Program-made: the position numbers and the translations under genes
In this document: positions 17,638 through 25,540 of the stretch, piece by piece
How the letters are laid out: each line of letters opens with the position of its first letter
Position numbering within the stretch: position 1 is the stretch's first letter
Virus record (IMG/VR): IMGVR_UViG_3300017527_000132
Span: 1 to 33,654 of that record
DNA length: 33,654 bases
Origin: a virus
Reading direction: 5' to 3' (one strand)
Notes under the pieces: model-generated
Database searches by the model: none
What the model was told of the DNA's origin: nothing
The model's input: the letters and a program-made list of their open reading frames with translations, nothing else

Positions 17638-18648
17638 TTAAATATGGTTGCAATCTTGACATAATTTCAAGCCCCCCGTTTTAGCCTCTCCGTTTTTGTG
17701 CGCATAATAATATTTCCGATACAATTCCCCCGCTAAAATATTAGGCAGGGATTGCTCATTGATATTTCCGAACACCACTTCGTAATCGTAGTCGGAACAA
17801 CATAGAATCAAATCCCCGTTATGCCTGAAATACAGCTTGTTTAAAAAATATGAGCATCCTTTCGTTTGTATTTTGGATGGTATGAATTTCACCTTCCCGG
17901 CTCGATTAAAAAAAGTTGGTTTAAGATAACCCCTTCCGAAATGAGTCACCCCTTCAAAATCCTTGTCCCGCAACTTGTATTCGTTAAGATCATCGTAATG
18001 GTTGACATGAATCGAATCACAACCGGCATCAAGCAAGCCTTGAACATCCTCGGAGTATTTAAGTTTATCTCCGTTCGTGGCTATTTTGACACGTGCATCC
18101 GGTAGATATTCTTTTATTTCTTTCAGGATCGCCAATATACGATTATCTTCCAGCGGTTCGGCCATTAAATAAGGATGAACGGCACCCGTGTAATTATAAT
18201 CAAGCAACTGGCGTAGGATTCGGCTTAGTGTTTTCTGACTCATTTTAGTTTCGGGTGATTTATTCAAATCCTTGTTGGGACACCACGCGCATGAGCGGTT
18301 GCAGAAATCAATCGTTTGAATCTGAACCGATTTATAGGTTTTTAAAGCATTTACACGTTCAGCCCTTTGCTGAATCCTGCTTCTGAAATCCGCATCGGTG
18401 AGCGCATCGTTACCATCGAACTGAGCCGTTTCTTTTAATTCCTTTAGCCTGTCGGACATTCTTTTACTTAACCAGTACGCTTCTGCTAATAAATCAAGGG
18501 CTTGTTGCTTGTTCTGCTCGGATTCGATATTCTTTTCAATTAAATCCCAGACTTCCCGATGAACTTCGCAAACATATCGCCTTGGGCTGGCTCCGAATTG
18601 AACCAGCTCCTTTGCTTTCTCAATATTATCGTAATGGCTAACGCTCAA
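17638..18648 (-). CDS. Radical SAM/SPASM-type enzyme in glycan cassette
   Basis: A 336-residue protein. The radical SAM cluster motif CNRSCAWC gives C116, C120 and C123 to hold a 4Fe-4S cluster; MAEPLEDNR is at the position of the SAM-binding GGEP-type motif, and VKIATNGDKL is a typical barrel strand. After the barrel come C265, C283, C284, C330 and C333, an arrangement fitting a SPASM-like domain with one or more extra Fe-S clusters. The N-terminal ~100 residues are a helical extension of unknown role. Related enzymes modify peptides or sugars by radical chemistry; the substrate cannot be told here. The start is a TTG overlapping the methyltransferase stop, with only a weak ribosome-binding site, so translation is probably coupled. 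Rare in a phage structural region. Confidence 0.88.
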   Translation of the reverse strand: MSVSHYDNIEKAKELVQFGASPRRYVCEVHREVWDLIEKNIESEQNKQQALDLLAEAYWLSKRMSDRLKELKETAQFDGNDALTDADFRSRIQQRAERVNALKTYKSVQIQTIDFCNRSCAWCPNKDLNKSPETKMSQKTLSRILRQLLDYNYTGAVHPYLMAEPLEDNRILAILKEIKEYLPDARVKIATNGDKLKYSEDVQGLLDAGCDSIHVNHYDDLNEYKLRDKDFEGVTHFGRGYLKPTFFNRAGKVKFIPSKIQTKGCSYFLNKLYFRHNGDLILCCSDYDYEVVFGNINEQSLPNILAGELYRKYYYAHKNGEAKTGGLKLCQDCNHI

Positions 18649-19237
18649 GAATTACCCACTTGTATTTTTTTATTTTATCGTTTATGGTTTCACACTCGTA
18701 CCGTTCGTATTTTATCAATTCCGTTTCGGTTTTATCCACCAGAAGCGCCAAAGTGTGAAGATCGAACTCATAATCAAAATCGGTGTGGTGTGATTCCTCC
18801 CACGGTAAATGAACATAAATTCTACCGTGCGGAGCTAAAACCTTGCCAATGCGTTCAAATCCTTCCTCTCTGTCATCGGGTGGAACGTGTTCCAAACTAT
18901 CAAAGCAGAATATTCGATCAAACCCGTCCTCGGTTTCCGGTAGTGTTTTCACATCTGCGTGAACCACTTCGCACCCCATGCGTTTTCGGGCATAATCAAC
19001 ATAAATAGGTGATACATCCGTCCCGGCCCAATGCCAATTATTTAGTAAAATCAGTTGTATCGCCGCTGACACAAGCGGTACTCCCACTCCGATTTCAAGC
19101 ACTCTTTTATTAAAGAAATTATCAGCATCCAGTATTTTGCCTAATATCTTGGCTTTTTTCCAAATGTTTTCACTAAAATGCTTTGCCTGTATTTTAGCGA
19201 TCTCATCCCAATACCCCTGCATTTCCTGATTAATCAT
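18638..19237 (-). CDS. Class I SAM-dependent methyltransferase (Methyltransf_11-like)
   Basis: A 199-residue protein from the ATG at 19237, chosen because it overlaps the preceding stop as ATGA and follows GAGGGGGG. Motif I is VLEIGVGVPL (about 47-56), the acidic residue after strand 2 is D73 (GTDVSP), motif II-like HADVKTLPE is near 92-100, and FDRIFCFDSLEHVPPDD (105-121) is the usual post-II loop of small-molecule methyltransferases. GRIYVHLPWEESHH follows. All elements for SAM binding look intact, unlike the fused domain in the GT9-like protein. Lying between a GT4 gene and a radical SAM gene, it probably methylates a sugar or sugar-linked substrate; that is inference. A nucleic-acid methylase motif (DPPY/NPPY) is absent. 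Confidence 0.88.
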   Translation of the reverse strand: MINQEMQGYWDEIAKIQAKHFSENIWKKAKILGKILDADNFFNKRVLEIGVGVPLVSAAIQLILLNNWHWAGTDVSPIYVDYARKRMGCEVVHADVKTLPETEDGFDRIFCFDSLEHVPPDDREEGFERIGKVLAPHGRIYVHLPWEESHHTDFDYEFDLHTLALLVDKTETELIKYERYECETINDKIKKYKWVILER

Positions 19238-20310
19238 GCCGCCCCCCTCAGACAAATTAATTTTTTATATAATTCCAGCAAACTGTCGATGTGATTATCC
19301 ATGATGAACTTCTGTCTGAACTTAATCACATTCTCCTGTTTCTTTCTGTGCTCTCCCCATCGGGCTTTTAATTCCCTCATTGATTCAACCGTGATGCCGA
19401 CATCGTGTTTCTCAATGAATTTGCTTGATTCGCTTGCATTTATTGCCACAACCGGCAACCCACACGCTAAATACTCGAACATTTTATTGGTTAAGGTCAT
19501 TTCCCATTGATAGCTTTTCTCCATATTGCCGACCAGACCCCAATCATGCCGTGTTAAACACGTTAAAAGCTCTAAATACGGGTATCCGGGATGCACCGTG
19601 GCGATTCCATTATAGTGTTTTTTAGCTTCGTTAGTTCCAGGGTAAAGGTGAAAATCAATGCCAGCGTTCGTGCAATCCTTCGCCACTCTGGTATAATCGC
19701 AATACGAGAATCCCCACATTCGTTCATTCTTGCCATCTATTTCACCCGGCAGCGTCACCTTGCCTTCGTACACTAAACCGCCCAAGTATCGCCCCATATT
19801 GTATTTGTATAAGAAATCAGGAACGTAGCTGGGTAAAACAAGGGATGGTTGATTTAATTCAAACTCTTTCATGGTCACATCCCTGACCGAATCGGAAACG
19901 AAAACAAGTCCATCGGCTAACCGGAAATTAAGTCTTTCTTCGTTTGAAACCCTGAATGGATTAAAACCATGATTTTTCAAAGAGCGACATTCAGCCGGTG
20001 TCAAGCGTGTCAAATAGGTGTCGTGAACGTCCAGTACCACCGGCACTCCGGTTCTTTCTTTAAGGATCGTGACAAACCAGGACGGTTCATTATGGCAATG
20101 ATAAATGTCAATATCCCCGACTTTTTCAAATCTTTTAATAACATTTATTAATTGCCCTGCATCCGAATAAATTGAGAACGTGTCGTAACATTCGTAAAAA
20201 CTCGGTATTTTTTTTGCAATTAAATGAACCTTATGCCCTACCTGTGTAAGCGGCAACGCCATTTTCTGCACTCTAATGCAGGCGTGTGCCGACACAAAAA
20301 CAATGTTCAA
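19234..20310 (-). CDS. GT4-type glycosyltransferase (cassette gene 1)
   Basis: A GT-B glycosyltransferase of about 358 residues from a TTG at 20310, chosen because GGAGGGGAGGGGG lies just upstream and the protein then opens NIVFVSAHACIRVQKMALPL as GT4 enzymes do. Features: DIYHCHNEPSW, VVLDVHDTYLTRL, LADGLVFVSDSVRD (domain linker region), and KMFEYLACGLPVVAINASES near the C-terminus, the donor-binding EYLA-x-G-PVV motif. Cytoplasmic, no membrane span. It is the first gene of the sugar cassette, separated from the head genes by a stable hairpin. Donor and acceptor are unknown. Several in-frame codons upstream extend into the hairpin region but lack a good ribosome site. Confidence 0.88.
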   Translation of the reverse strand: MNIVFVSAHACIRVQKMALPLTQVGHKVHLIAKKIPSFYECYDTFSIYSDAGQLINVIKRFEKVGDIDIYHCHNEPSWFVTILKERTGVPVVLDVHDTYLTRLTPAECRSLKNHGFNPFRVSNEERLNFRLADGLVFVSDSVRDVTMKEFELNQPSLVLPSYVPDFLYKYNMGRYLGGLVYEGKVTLPGEIDGKNERMWGFSYCDYTRVAKDCTNAGIDFHLYPGTNEAKKHYNGIATVHPGYPYLELLTCLTRHDWGLVGNMEKSYQWEMTLTNKMFEYLACGLPVVAINASESSKFIEKHDVGITVESMRELKARWGEHRKKQENVIKFRQKFIMDNHIDSLLELYKKLICLRGAA

Positions 20311-20333
20311 AATCCCCCTCCCCTCCAATTTTT

Positions 20334-20362
20334 CTTGTGGGGGTGTTTTAAGCCCCCACAAG
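20334..20362 (-). terminator. Intercistronic hairpin between head genes and glycan cassette
   Basis: A perfect 10-bp stem (CTTGTGGGGG with CCCCCACAAG) and 9-base loop, ten bases after the stop of the small head protein gene. On the minus-strand transcript it is followed by AAAAATTGG, not by a U tract, so it is not a textbook terminator. It may be a partial terminator, an RNA end-protecting structure or a processing site that lets head proteins be made in excess over the sugar enzymes. Confidence 0.55.
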
Positions 20363-20371
20363 ATTATGTGC

Positions 20372-20854
20372 CTATTCGTCCCACTTGCTGCTGTAAACAC
20401 GCACGAAATCAATAAAGAACGCTACCGTGCCGGTAGTCGTTGCAGTATTGGCATCGGTGCCATCAGCAGTTTGGGGAGTTCCGGTGCGAATACCAATGTA
20501 TGACCCAGCATCCACCTGGGCAGCGGTAAAACCCACCACGGAGGCAATGTCATACTGAGCTGCACCCACCATAGCCAGATCAGCACTTGTTTCGGTAGAC
20601 CCGTTCACAAGCACACGGGCCGGAACTTCGTCCATGCCGGTTCCACCTCCGGCAATCGTTGCCAGAGTCAAATGGCCGAACTTCAGAAGTTTAATCGGTC
20701 CTTTCGGATAAAACCGCGTAACATGGTCAGCGGTGGTTGCATCGGTCGTACCGAACGTATAACCCCCAGCCGCAGAGCCGCCACATTTTTTTGTCAATCC
20801 GAACCAACGGCGTTCAATTACGCCGTATTTTGCATCATCATAAGCGTTACTCAC
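20372..20854 (-). CDS. Putative capsid decoration / head protein
   Basis: A 160-residue protein immediately downstream of the major capsid gene, started by GTG with a strong GGGAGG seven bases upstream. It is Gly/Thr/Ala-rich with predicted beta strands (IKLLKFGHLTLATIAGG, ARVLVNGSTETSADL, TVAFFIDFVRVYSSKW), no cysteine pattern beyond a single Cys and no membrane segment. Small beta-rich proteins in this position are commonly capsid decoration or minor head proteins. I do not recognise a specific family, so decoration is inferred from position, size and composition. The strong ribosome site and following hairpin suggest abundant expression. Confidence 0.65.
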   Translation of the reverse strand: MSNAYDDAKYGVIERRWFGLTKKCGGSAAGGYTFGTTDATTADHVTRFYPKGPIKLLKFGHLTLATIAGGGTGMDEVPARVLVNGSTETSADLAMVGAAQYDIASVVGFTAAQVDAGSYIGIRTGTPQTADGTDANTATTTGTVAFFIDFVRVYSSKWDE

Positions 20855-20872
20855 TCAAACCACCTCCCTTCT

Positions 20873-21859
20873 TTATGATGCGCTATCCCATTTCACGATA
20901 CGGGCTTGCGCTGCGGTTGTATGGATAATGCCAAAGCCGCCCAAGTAATACCAGGCGACACCCTTGCTTCTGCCGTAATCGGACGGAAGTTTACCACGCA
21001 TTTCCTCTGGAACGGCAATCGCTTCCGTAACACCGTCCTGACCCAAGAAGAAAGCCCAATCGGACTTCGCATTATCCCAAGCATCGGAAGTGTTGGAATA
21101 AGCGTTCCAAGTGGTACTGTCGTTCGCACCACCCTTCGGAATTTGCGTTTGCTCCACAAAACGGCATTTCTCGTATTTACCGATTTCGCCGTTGTAGATT
21201 TGCTTGTATCCTTCCGTAACGTACTGATACACGGATTCCAGATCGTTTTTAAGCGTTCGGAACGTGCTGGGCCACCCGATACAAACATAGTCCTCGTTTC
21301 TATAAGGTGGAATATTGCGCTCTTTCATCGTATCCACGACTGCCGAAACGTGTCCTTTACGCATTGCAACATTGTTCGTATCCGTGTGAGTGCTGGCCGT
21401 AAGCAACGTCACCACCGCCGTATCGGTTCCATCGCTGGCCTGAACTCTCAACGGTGTTTTATTGAACTCAGCGTGAGAAACACAGTCAAAGAATTTCTTG
21501 GCATCGTTTTTGAGCGCCTTGTTAATAATTGATTTCACGGGATGTTCGGAAAGATCATCCAGTTTGCCGGTGTAGGGAACTGCATTTCCGGCTTCCGTTA
21601 CGCTGATAGTACCCTGCGTAATCGTGAAATTGGTTTCGGGCATGGTGTCGGTTTCCACCAACGTATTACCCTGGGTAGCTACATCGTTATACACATTGTA
21701 GGTGTATAATTCGCCCTTATGTTTTCCAAAAGCACCCTTGGCATCGCAGAATTGACGGAATTTCACCGTTGGTTGCAACGCATATCTAAGGTACTTGGAA
21801 AGTTTCTGGGAACTCATGTAGCCACCGAGGGAATTTGTTACCCACAGTTGACCGGACAT
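20873..21859 (-). CDS. Major capsid protein, N4-gp56 type (HK97 fold)
   Basis: A 328-residue protein. The N-terminal domain has the pattern of N4-gp56 family capsid proteins: LSKYLRYALQPTVKFRQFCD, a Gly/Tyr strand region, LVETDTMPETNFT, then a strand pair and a long helix (VKSIINKALKNDAKKFFD). Further on, VCIGWPSTFRTLKND and YNGEIGKYEKCRFVEQTQIP are the characteristic IHPDV-like and NGEIG...RFVET-like segments of that family. These proteins adopt the HK97 fold and form the icosahedral shell. The ATG follows AAGGAGATAAACTT, a strong ribosome site. It lies directly after the scaffold gene and before the small head protein, the standard order. Confidence 0.9.
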   Translation of the reverse strand: MSGQLWVTNSLGGYMSSQKLSKYLRYALQPTVKFRQFCDAKGAFGKHKGELYTYNVYNDVATQGNTLVETDTMPETNFTITQGTISVTEAGNAVPYTGKLDDLSEHPVKSIINKALKNDAKKFFDCVSHAEFNKTPLRVQASDGTDTAVVTLLTASTHTDTNNVAMRKGHVSAVVDTMKERNIPPYRNEDYVCIGWPSTFRTLKNDLESVYQYVTEGYKQIYNGEIGKYEKCRFVEQTQIPKGGANDSTTWNAYSNTSDAWDNAKSDWAFFLGQDGVTEAIAVPEEMRGKLPSDYGRSKGVAWYYLGGFGIIHTTAAQARIVKWDSAS

Positions 21860-21871
21860 AAGTTTATCTCC

Positions 21872-22855
21872 TTATAATTGTCCCCGTGATTTTCTCATTT
21901 CATCGAGGATTTGTTGTTTGGTTTGGGGTTTTTCCTCCGGCGGTGGTGCCTGCCGTTGGTTTGTTCCCCGTGGAACATCATCCGCTGCGGCTCTTTTGCT
22001 TGCTTTTTTGGATTCAAGATCAGGCCCGCCATAGCGCGTTTTTAATAATTCCCGAACTTCCTCACCGGCTTTCTGGTAGGTTTCCCAAGTATTCGGTTCC
22101 CCGGCGTTCAGCAACCTGTCCGATGCTGCAAAGAACGCTGGAAATGCAATCACTTCGTCTTCCATCAGGTCTGCAAAGCCGCCATCTTCGGGTTTGCGCT
22201 TCACGTTTTCCCAGAAGGTTTTCTGAGCCTGCTCCTGCTCCAACTGTTGCACTCTTTTTTCCACCAGCTCACTCACCCGTTCGGGCGTTACGGTGGTGGT
22301 TTCCTGAAACTGCGCCAATGCTTGCGCGGCTTCATCTTCCGTTCCGTACTGAATAGCCTTGGCGAGAGCCGCCGCATCCATGCGTTCAGTTTCCGGTTCG
22401 GGTGGTTTCGGAGGCACGTCCTCTTTCGGGGGTAATGCCCGTTCCTTGGCTTCCCGTAAAAGCTGGGTCGCTTCCTCTAAGCGTTTATCGGCGGCCAGTT
22501 GTTTCTGTAAAGCACGTTTACCAGCGTCCGTGACTTCGGATAACGGCACGTCCTTTTCCTGTCCGTCGATAATGAGATGAACGGTTTCTTCCGGTTCGGG
22601 TGGTTTTTCCTCCTCGGCTGGTTTTTCCGATTCGGTTTCAACGTCCTCTAAATCCGGTTCCTGTTCATCGGGTGGTAATTCCGGTTCAATGATGTCGCTC
22701 TGCGTGTCTTTCTCGTACTGTTCATCGGCGTTCTTGTTCTGCTCGATAATGTCTTCCATAATCTGCATCCGGGGATCATCTTCGGGTAACAGTTTTTCCT
22801 GTTCCTCTTGTTCCTCGGACACGTCTTCTTCGATAGCGTCCTGTTTGGGGTTCAT
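21872..22855 (-). CDS. Capsid assembly scaffold protein
   Basis: A 327-residue, strongly acidic protein. The N-terminal ~110 residues are Glu/Asp/Pro-rich (DVSEEQEEQEKLLPEDDP). Residues ~125-250 are long helices with Gln/Ala/Glu coiled-coil character (QLEQEQAQKTFWENV). The C-terminus is basic (SKKASKRAAADDV, then KTQQQILDEMRKSRGQL), as in scaffolds that bind the inner face of the coat protein through a positively charged tail. It sits between portal and major capsid genes with an AGGAG ribosome site at the right spacing before the ATG. Scaffold function is a confident inference from composition and position; sequence identity between scaffolds is always low. Confidence 0.85.
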   Translation of the reverse strand: MNPKQDAIEEDVSEEQEEQEKLLPEDDPRMQIMEDIIEQNKNADEQYEKDTQSDIIEPELPPDEQEPDLEDVETESEKPAEEEKPPEPEETVHLIIDGQEKDVPLSEVTDAGKRALQKQLAADKRLEEATQLLREAKERALPPKEDVPPKPPEPETERMDAAALAKAIQYGTEDEAAQALAQFQETTTVTPERVSELVEKRVQQLEQEQAQKTFWENVKRKPEDGGFADLMEDEVIAFPAFFAASDRLLNAGEPNTWETYQKAGEEVRELLKTRYGGPDLESKKASKRAAADDVPRGTNQRQAPPPEEKPQTKQQILDEMRKSRGQL

Positions 22856-22856
22856 T

Positions 22857-23135
22857 TTAATTCTCCTGATCGTCTAAAATCTGAATGGCTTCATTGCCAG
22901 CCAGGATTAAATCGTTTATTCTTCTTGGTAAATACTCCAATTCCCTGATTATATTCTGTATTTTCACAACATCGTCACCCTCGGCAACTTTCAGCATTTC
23001 CAGATTGGCATTAATATCCTCCTCAAGGCTTTTCTCAATGTGCCTGCCAACCTCGGATTGCCACCAGACTTCGGCCTCAACGCCTAAATTAGCGATTCTT
23101 AGAAGCTGTCTGTTGCTGTCGTCTATCGTCATCAT
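22857..23135 (-). CDS. Small helical protein between portal and scaffold
   Basis: A 92-residue protein, predicted largely helical (VEAEVWWQSEVGRHIEKSLE, then VVKIQNIIRELEYLPRRIND). It overlaps the last 47 bases of the portal gene in another frame and ends just before the scaffold ATG. No obvious Shine-Dalgarno precedes its tandem ATG codons, so translation probably depends on the portal gene. It carries no motif I can name. Small genes here sometimes encode minor head or portal-associated proteins, but nothing in this sequence proves it. Confidence 0.65.
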   Translation of the reverse strand: MMTIDDSNRQLLRIANLGVEAEVWWQSEVGRHIEKSLEEDINANLEMLKVAEGDDVVKIQNIIRELEYLPRRINDLILAGNEAIQILDDQEN

Positions 23136-24999
23136 TCGCCGTATCCATTATTTTTTCGACAATGCGTGTCTGCATTTCAGAATCATGCCTATCGCCCTGG
23201 GCTTTTTCACGATCCCCGGCGATTTTAAGTTTCGTCATTTGCTCAAGCTGTTTACTGTCTATCTTGCCCTGTAAATCCTGAATCTGCTGCTGCATTTGCT
23301 GCATTTGAGCCGACATCATCTGATATTCCTGACTATCCTTGGCGAATATGAACCTGTCGGGATTTTTCCAACCAAGAGCGGAGAATACTTCCTTACCGAC
23401 TTCCTCTAAATCCACGTTCGGCAACGGCATTGCAGCGGCTTTAGCAAGGGATTCCAAGGCAATTAATAATCTCTGCAACCTGGCTTGTGGATCAGTCGCG
23501 CCCGAACCCACATTAACCTCTAATGTTAATCGCTGATTCAATAATTCGTCCGTAATGGCATTAACACCGTATTTTTGCAGGACTTTAGCCTTTTCCGCCG
23601 CCGTGGACATCACCACAATATCGGTTTCATACGCCATTTCCAACTGCAATAGCTGTTTTAAAACCGGTTCAACCCAGGTTTCAGAAAATGTGCGAATAAC
23701 GTACTCGGTTAATATCTGAGCACCGCCTTTTATCATCTGCATACCGCCCACGGTTTCATTCATTCTGCGATTAGTCTGCACCGTGGAGGGCGAAAACGTG
23801 CCAACAAGCTCATCATAGTCTAAATTAAGCCGATCCTGCTCCTGATATGAACTGCCGGTCACATCGTTAAATTCAACCGGCATTATGTCTTCCTTGGGAT
23901 TATTCGCCATCGTGACGGACCCGGCGGCATTGCGTAAAATAGAATTTATATCCACTTGCTGACCACGTTTCACAACCCAACGCTTATTCAGCACCATTTT
24001 AACATTATCTAAACGAGCATTGGCGATTTCGTTTAATTCCTGCTGCATGGGTTTACCGATACCGGCTAATCCGTCCGGCATGGCATCATGGGCGCAAATA
24101 ACGGAATTACCGATCACATATGGTCGTCTACCATGAAGGTAAATCGACTCTAAAGGTACGGGATTACTTAATAAATGCCTTGTTCCTAGTGTATAAAACA
24201 AGTAATCGGTGCCAGCATCATTGAAAATATTCTTGTGAACCCAAACGGTATCAAAATTCTTCAAGGAAGGTGGTTTTTCTTCATCAAACGGGTCTTCCAT
24301 GCGCTGGTTGCGCTCCTGCTGAGTCGTGTTGTACTCCATCGTGTGCGCTTCCATGATTTCCTGATCGGTTTTAGCTATCCATTTGGATTCACCCGTTTTA
24401 GCATCAACCTTTTCCATGCGCCGTTTCACGTCTTTTAAATACATCGGCATTAAATGAATCACATACGGGCTTGAATTTACCGGATTAACCCAATCAGCGG
24501 CGGGATCAATGCGAATATTCTCAATAGGAACTAACTCAATACAGGGCTGATCCTTTACAACACCCGTTTTATTCTCAACGTATTCCCAGAAAATATGAGA
24601 ACACACCGCGCCAACCTTCTGAGCCTCCTGAAAGGCACCGATACAGATTAAAAACCAGGGAATAGACTCCGTTAAACGATATTGAAGAATCTGATCCCAG
24701 ATTTCAGCCGATGCCTGCATAATCGGAATATCGGGATTCCGAGCCGTAATATTCACCACGTCCTCATTACCAAAAAAAGCCACCATTGCGGCAGCTTCGT
24801 TGGCTCTGATACTGGACCTCGTTTTCGGTCTGAATATCTTGCTGCGATAATTGTAAACCGCGCCGTGATATTTACTGCCGGATGCGTGTTCCCCGTTGAA
24901 ATGCCGAACCGCGTCATCCCATTTCTTGCGCATATTATTGTTAATATAGGACGTTGAACCATCGTAGGCGTCTTTCGCCATTTCTAACCAGTCTGGCAT
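23089..24999 (-). CDS. Portal protein
   Basis: A 636-residue protein just downstream of the terminase region and upstream of scaffold and capsid genes, the canonical portal place. The N-terminal ~130 residues have the helix-rich opening seen in podovirus portals (WDDAVRHFNGEH, RSSIRANEAAAMVAFFG). The middle contains the conserved DGLAGIGKPMQQELNEIANA segment (about residues 305-325), a common portal signature leading to the stem helices, then FSPSTVQTNRRMNETVGGMQ. The C-terminal ~60 residues are a Gln/Met-rich coiled coil (MMSAQMQQMQQQIQDLQGKI). It forms the dodecameric ring through which DNA is packaged and to which gp4-like adaptors bind. Size is within the podovirus range. Firm by context and pattern. 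Confidence 0.88.
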   Translation of the reverse strand: MPDWLEMAKDAYDGSTSYINNNMRKKWDDAVRHFNGEHASGSKYHGAVYNYRSKIFRPKTRSSIRANEAAAMVAFFGNEDVVNITARNPDIPIMQASAEIWDQILQYRLTESIPWFLICIGAFQEAQKVGAVCSHIFWEYVENKTGVVKDQPCIELVPIENIRIDPAADWVNPVNSSPYVIHLMPMYLKDVKRRMEKVDAKTGESKWIAKTDQEIMEAHTMEYNTTQQERNQRMEDPFDEEKPPSLKNFDTVWVHKNIFNDAGTDYLFYTLGTRHLLSNPVPLESIYLHGRRPYVIGNSVICAHDAMPDGLAGIGKPMQQELNEIANARLDNVKMVLNKRWVVKRGQQVDINSILRNAAGSVTMANNPKEDIMPVEFNDVTGSSYQEQDRLNLDYDELVGTFSPSTVQTNRRMNETVGGMQMIKGGAQILTEYVIRTFSETWVEPVLKQLLQLEMAYETDIVVMSTAAEKAKVLQKYGVNAITDELLNQRLTLEVNVGSGATDPQARLQRLLIALESLAKAAAMPLPNVDLEEVGKEVFSALGWKNPDRFIFAKDSQEYQMMSAQMQQMQQQIQDLQGKIDSKQLEQMTKLKIAGDREKAQGDRHDSEMQTRIVEKIMDTANDDDRRQQQTASKNR

Positions 25000-25151
25000 G
25001 ATTTCTCACTCTCCGGTATCATGTTGGCATAGGTAATTTTTGGCCTGTGGTCGTTATATTCCTTGTCTTCTCGTACATGAATGTGCATTATTGGAAAATC
25101 GCTTTTCTCCCTGTAACCGCAGAAGGGGCAAACATATTTAATCTTTTTCAT
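24984..25151 (-). CDS. Small putative zinc-binding protein
   Basis: A 55-residue protein whose ATG at 25151 follows GGGGTGATTTAAT and the stop of the upstream gene by one base; its own stop overlaps the start of the portal gene. C8, C11, H23 and H25 (CPFCGY, then MHIHV) could hold one zinc ion in a C2H2-like arrangement. It opens with a basic KKIK. The function is unknown; such minifingers are common in phage packaging regions. Support comes from tight packing with neighbours, a ribosome site and the metal motif. Confidence 0.65.
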   Translation of the reverse strand: MKKIKYVCPFCGYREKSDFPIMHIHVREDKEYNDHRPKITYANMIPESEKSCQTG

Positions 25152-25152
25152 A

Positions 25153-25401
25153 TTAAATCACCCCGTGTCGTTCTAAAATTTCACCACCAGCCTGACGCAC
25201 CCTGCGTAGTTCAGGATAGTCTAACTTATTCAAATGCAACACATAACGCATATCATCAGGGCTTAAATTACGCTCCCAAACGTGCATAATGCCGTTCTCT
25301 ATCTGAACGTCCACGCCCCATTCGTGCAAAGGGAACGCCCTATATAATAAGGTAAGGGATTCAAACATGAGCGGATCGGGCTGTTTTATGAAATCATTCA
25401 T
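25153..25401 (-). CDS. Hypothetical small protein
   Basis: An 82-residue protein from the ATG at 25401, preferred because it overlaps the end of the preceding small gene (ATGAATGA) and is preceded by GGCAGGG; a longer reading upstream would only cover that gene. The sequence contains FESLTLLYRAFPLHEWGVDV and RNLSPDDMRYVLHLNKL, with mixed helix and strand, and a basic helical end (LRRVRQAGGEILERHG). No known motif is visible. It is one of three small genes packed between large terminase and portal. Confidence 0.65.
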   Translation of the reverse strand: MNDFIKQPDPLMFESLTLLYRAFPLHEWGVDVQIENGIMHVWERNLSPDDMRYVLHLNKLDYPELRRVRQAGGEILERHGVI

Positions 25402-25537
25402 ACGGCCCTGCCGTTCTATCCGTGTTCTTGAACTTGCGCCCATTAGAAAACTCGTACACCTCCTCGTCCTTGTACCTGTCCTTGTCATGCTCATCGCATA
25501 AACTCAGCCAATCTTTCGTGGATTCCTGCTCAGCCAT
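25394..25537 (-). CDS. Small charged hypothetical protein
   Basis: A 47-residue, highly charged protein beginning MAEQESTKDWLSLCDEHDKD and ending DRTAGPYE. The ATG at 25537 is three bases after the large terminase stop and the stop overlaps the next gene by eight bases, so it fits snugly between its neighbours on the same transcript. No motif and no strong ribosome site; translation is probably coupled to the terminase gene. Called on packing alone, so moderate confidence. Confidence 0.5.
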   Translation of the reverse strand: MAEQESTKDWLSLCDEHDKDRYKDEEVYEFSNGRKFKNTDRTAGPYE

Positions 25538-25540
25538 GAT

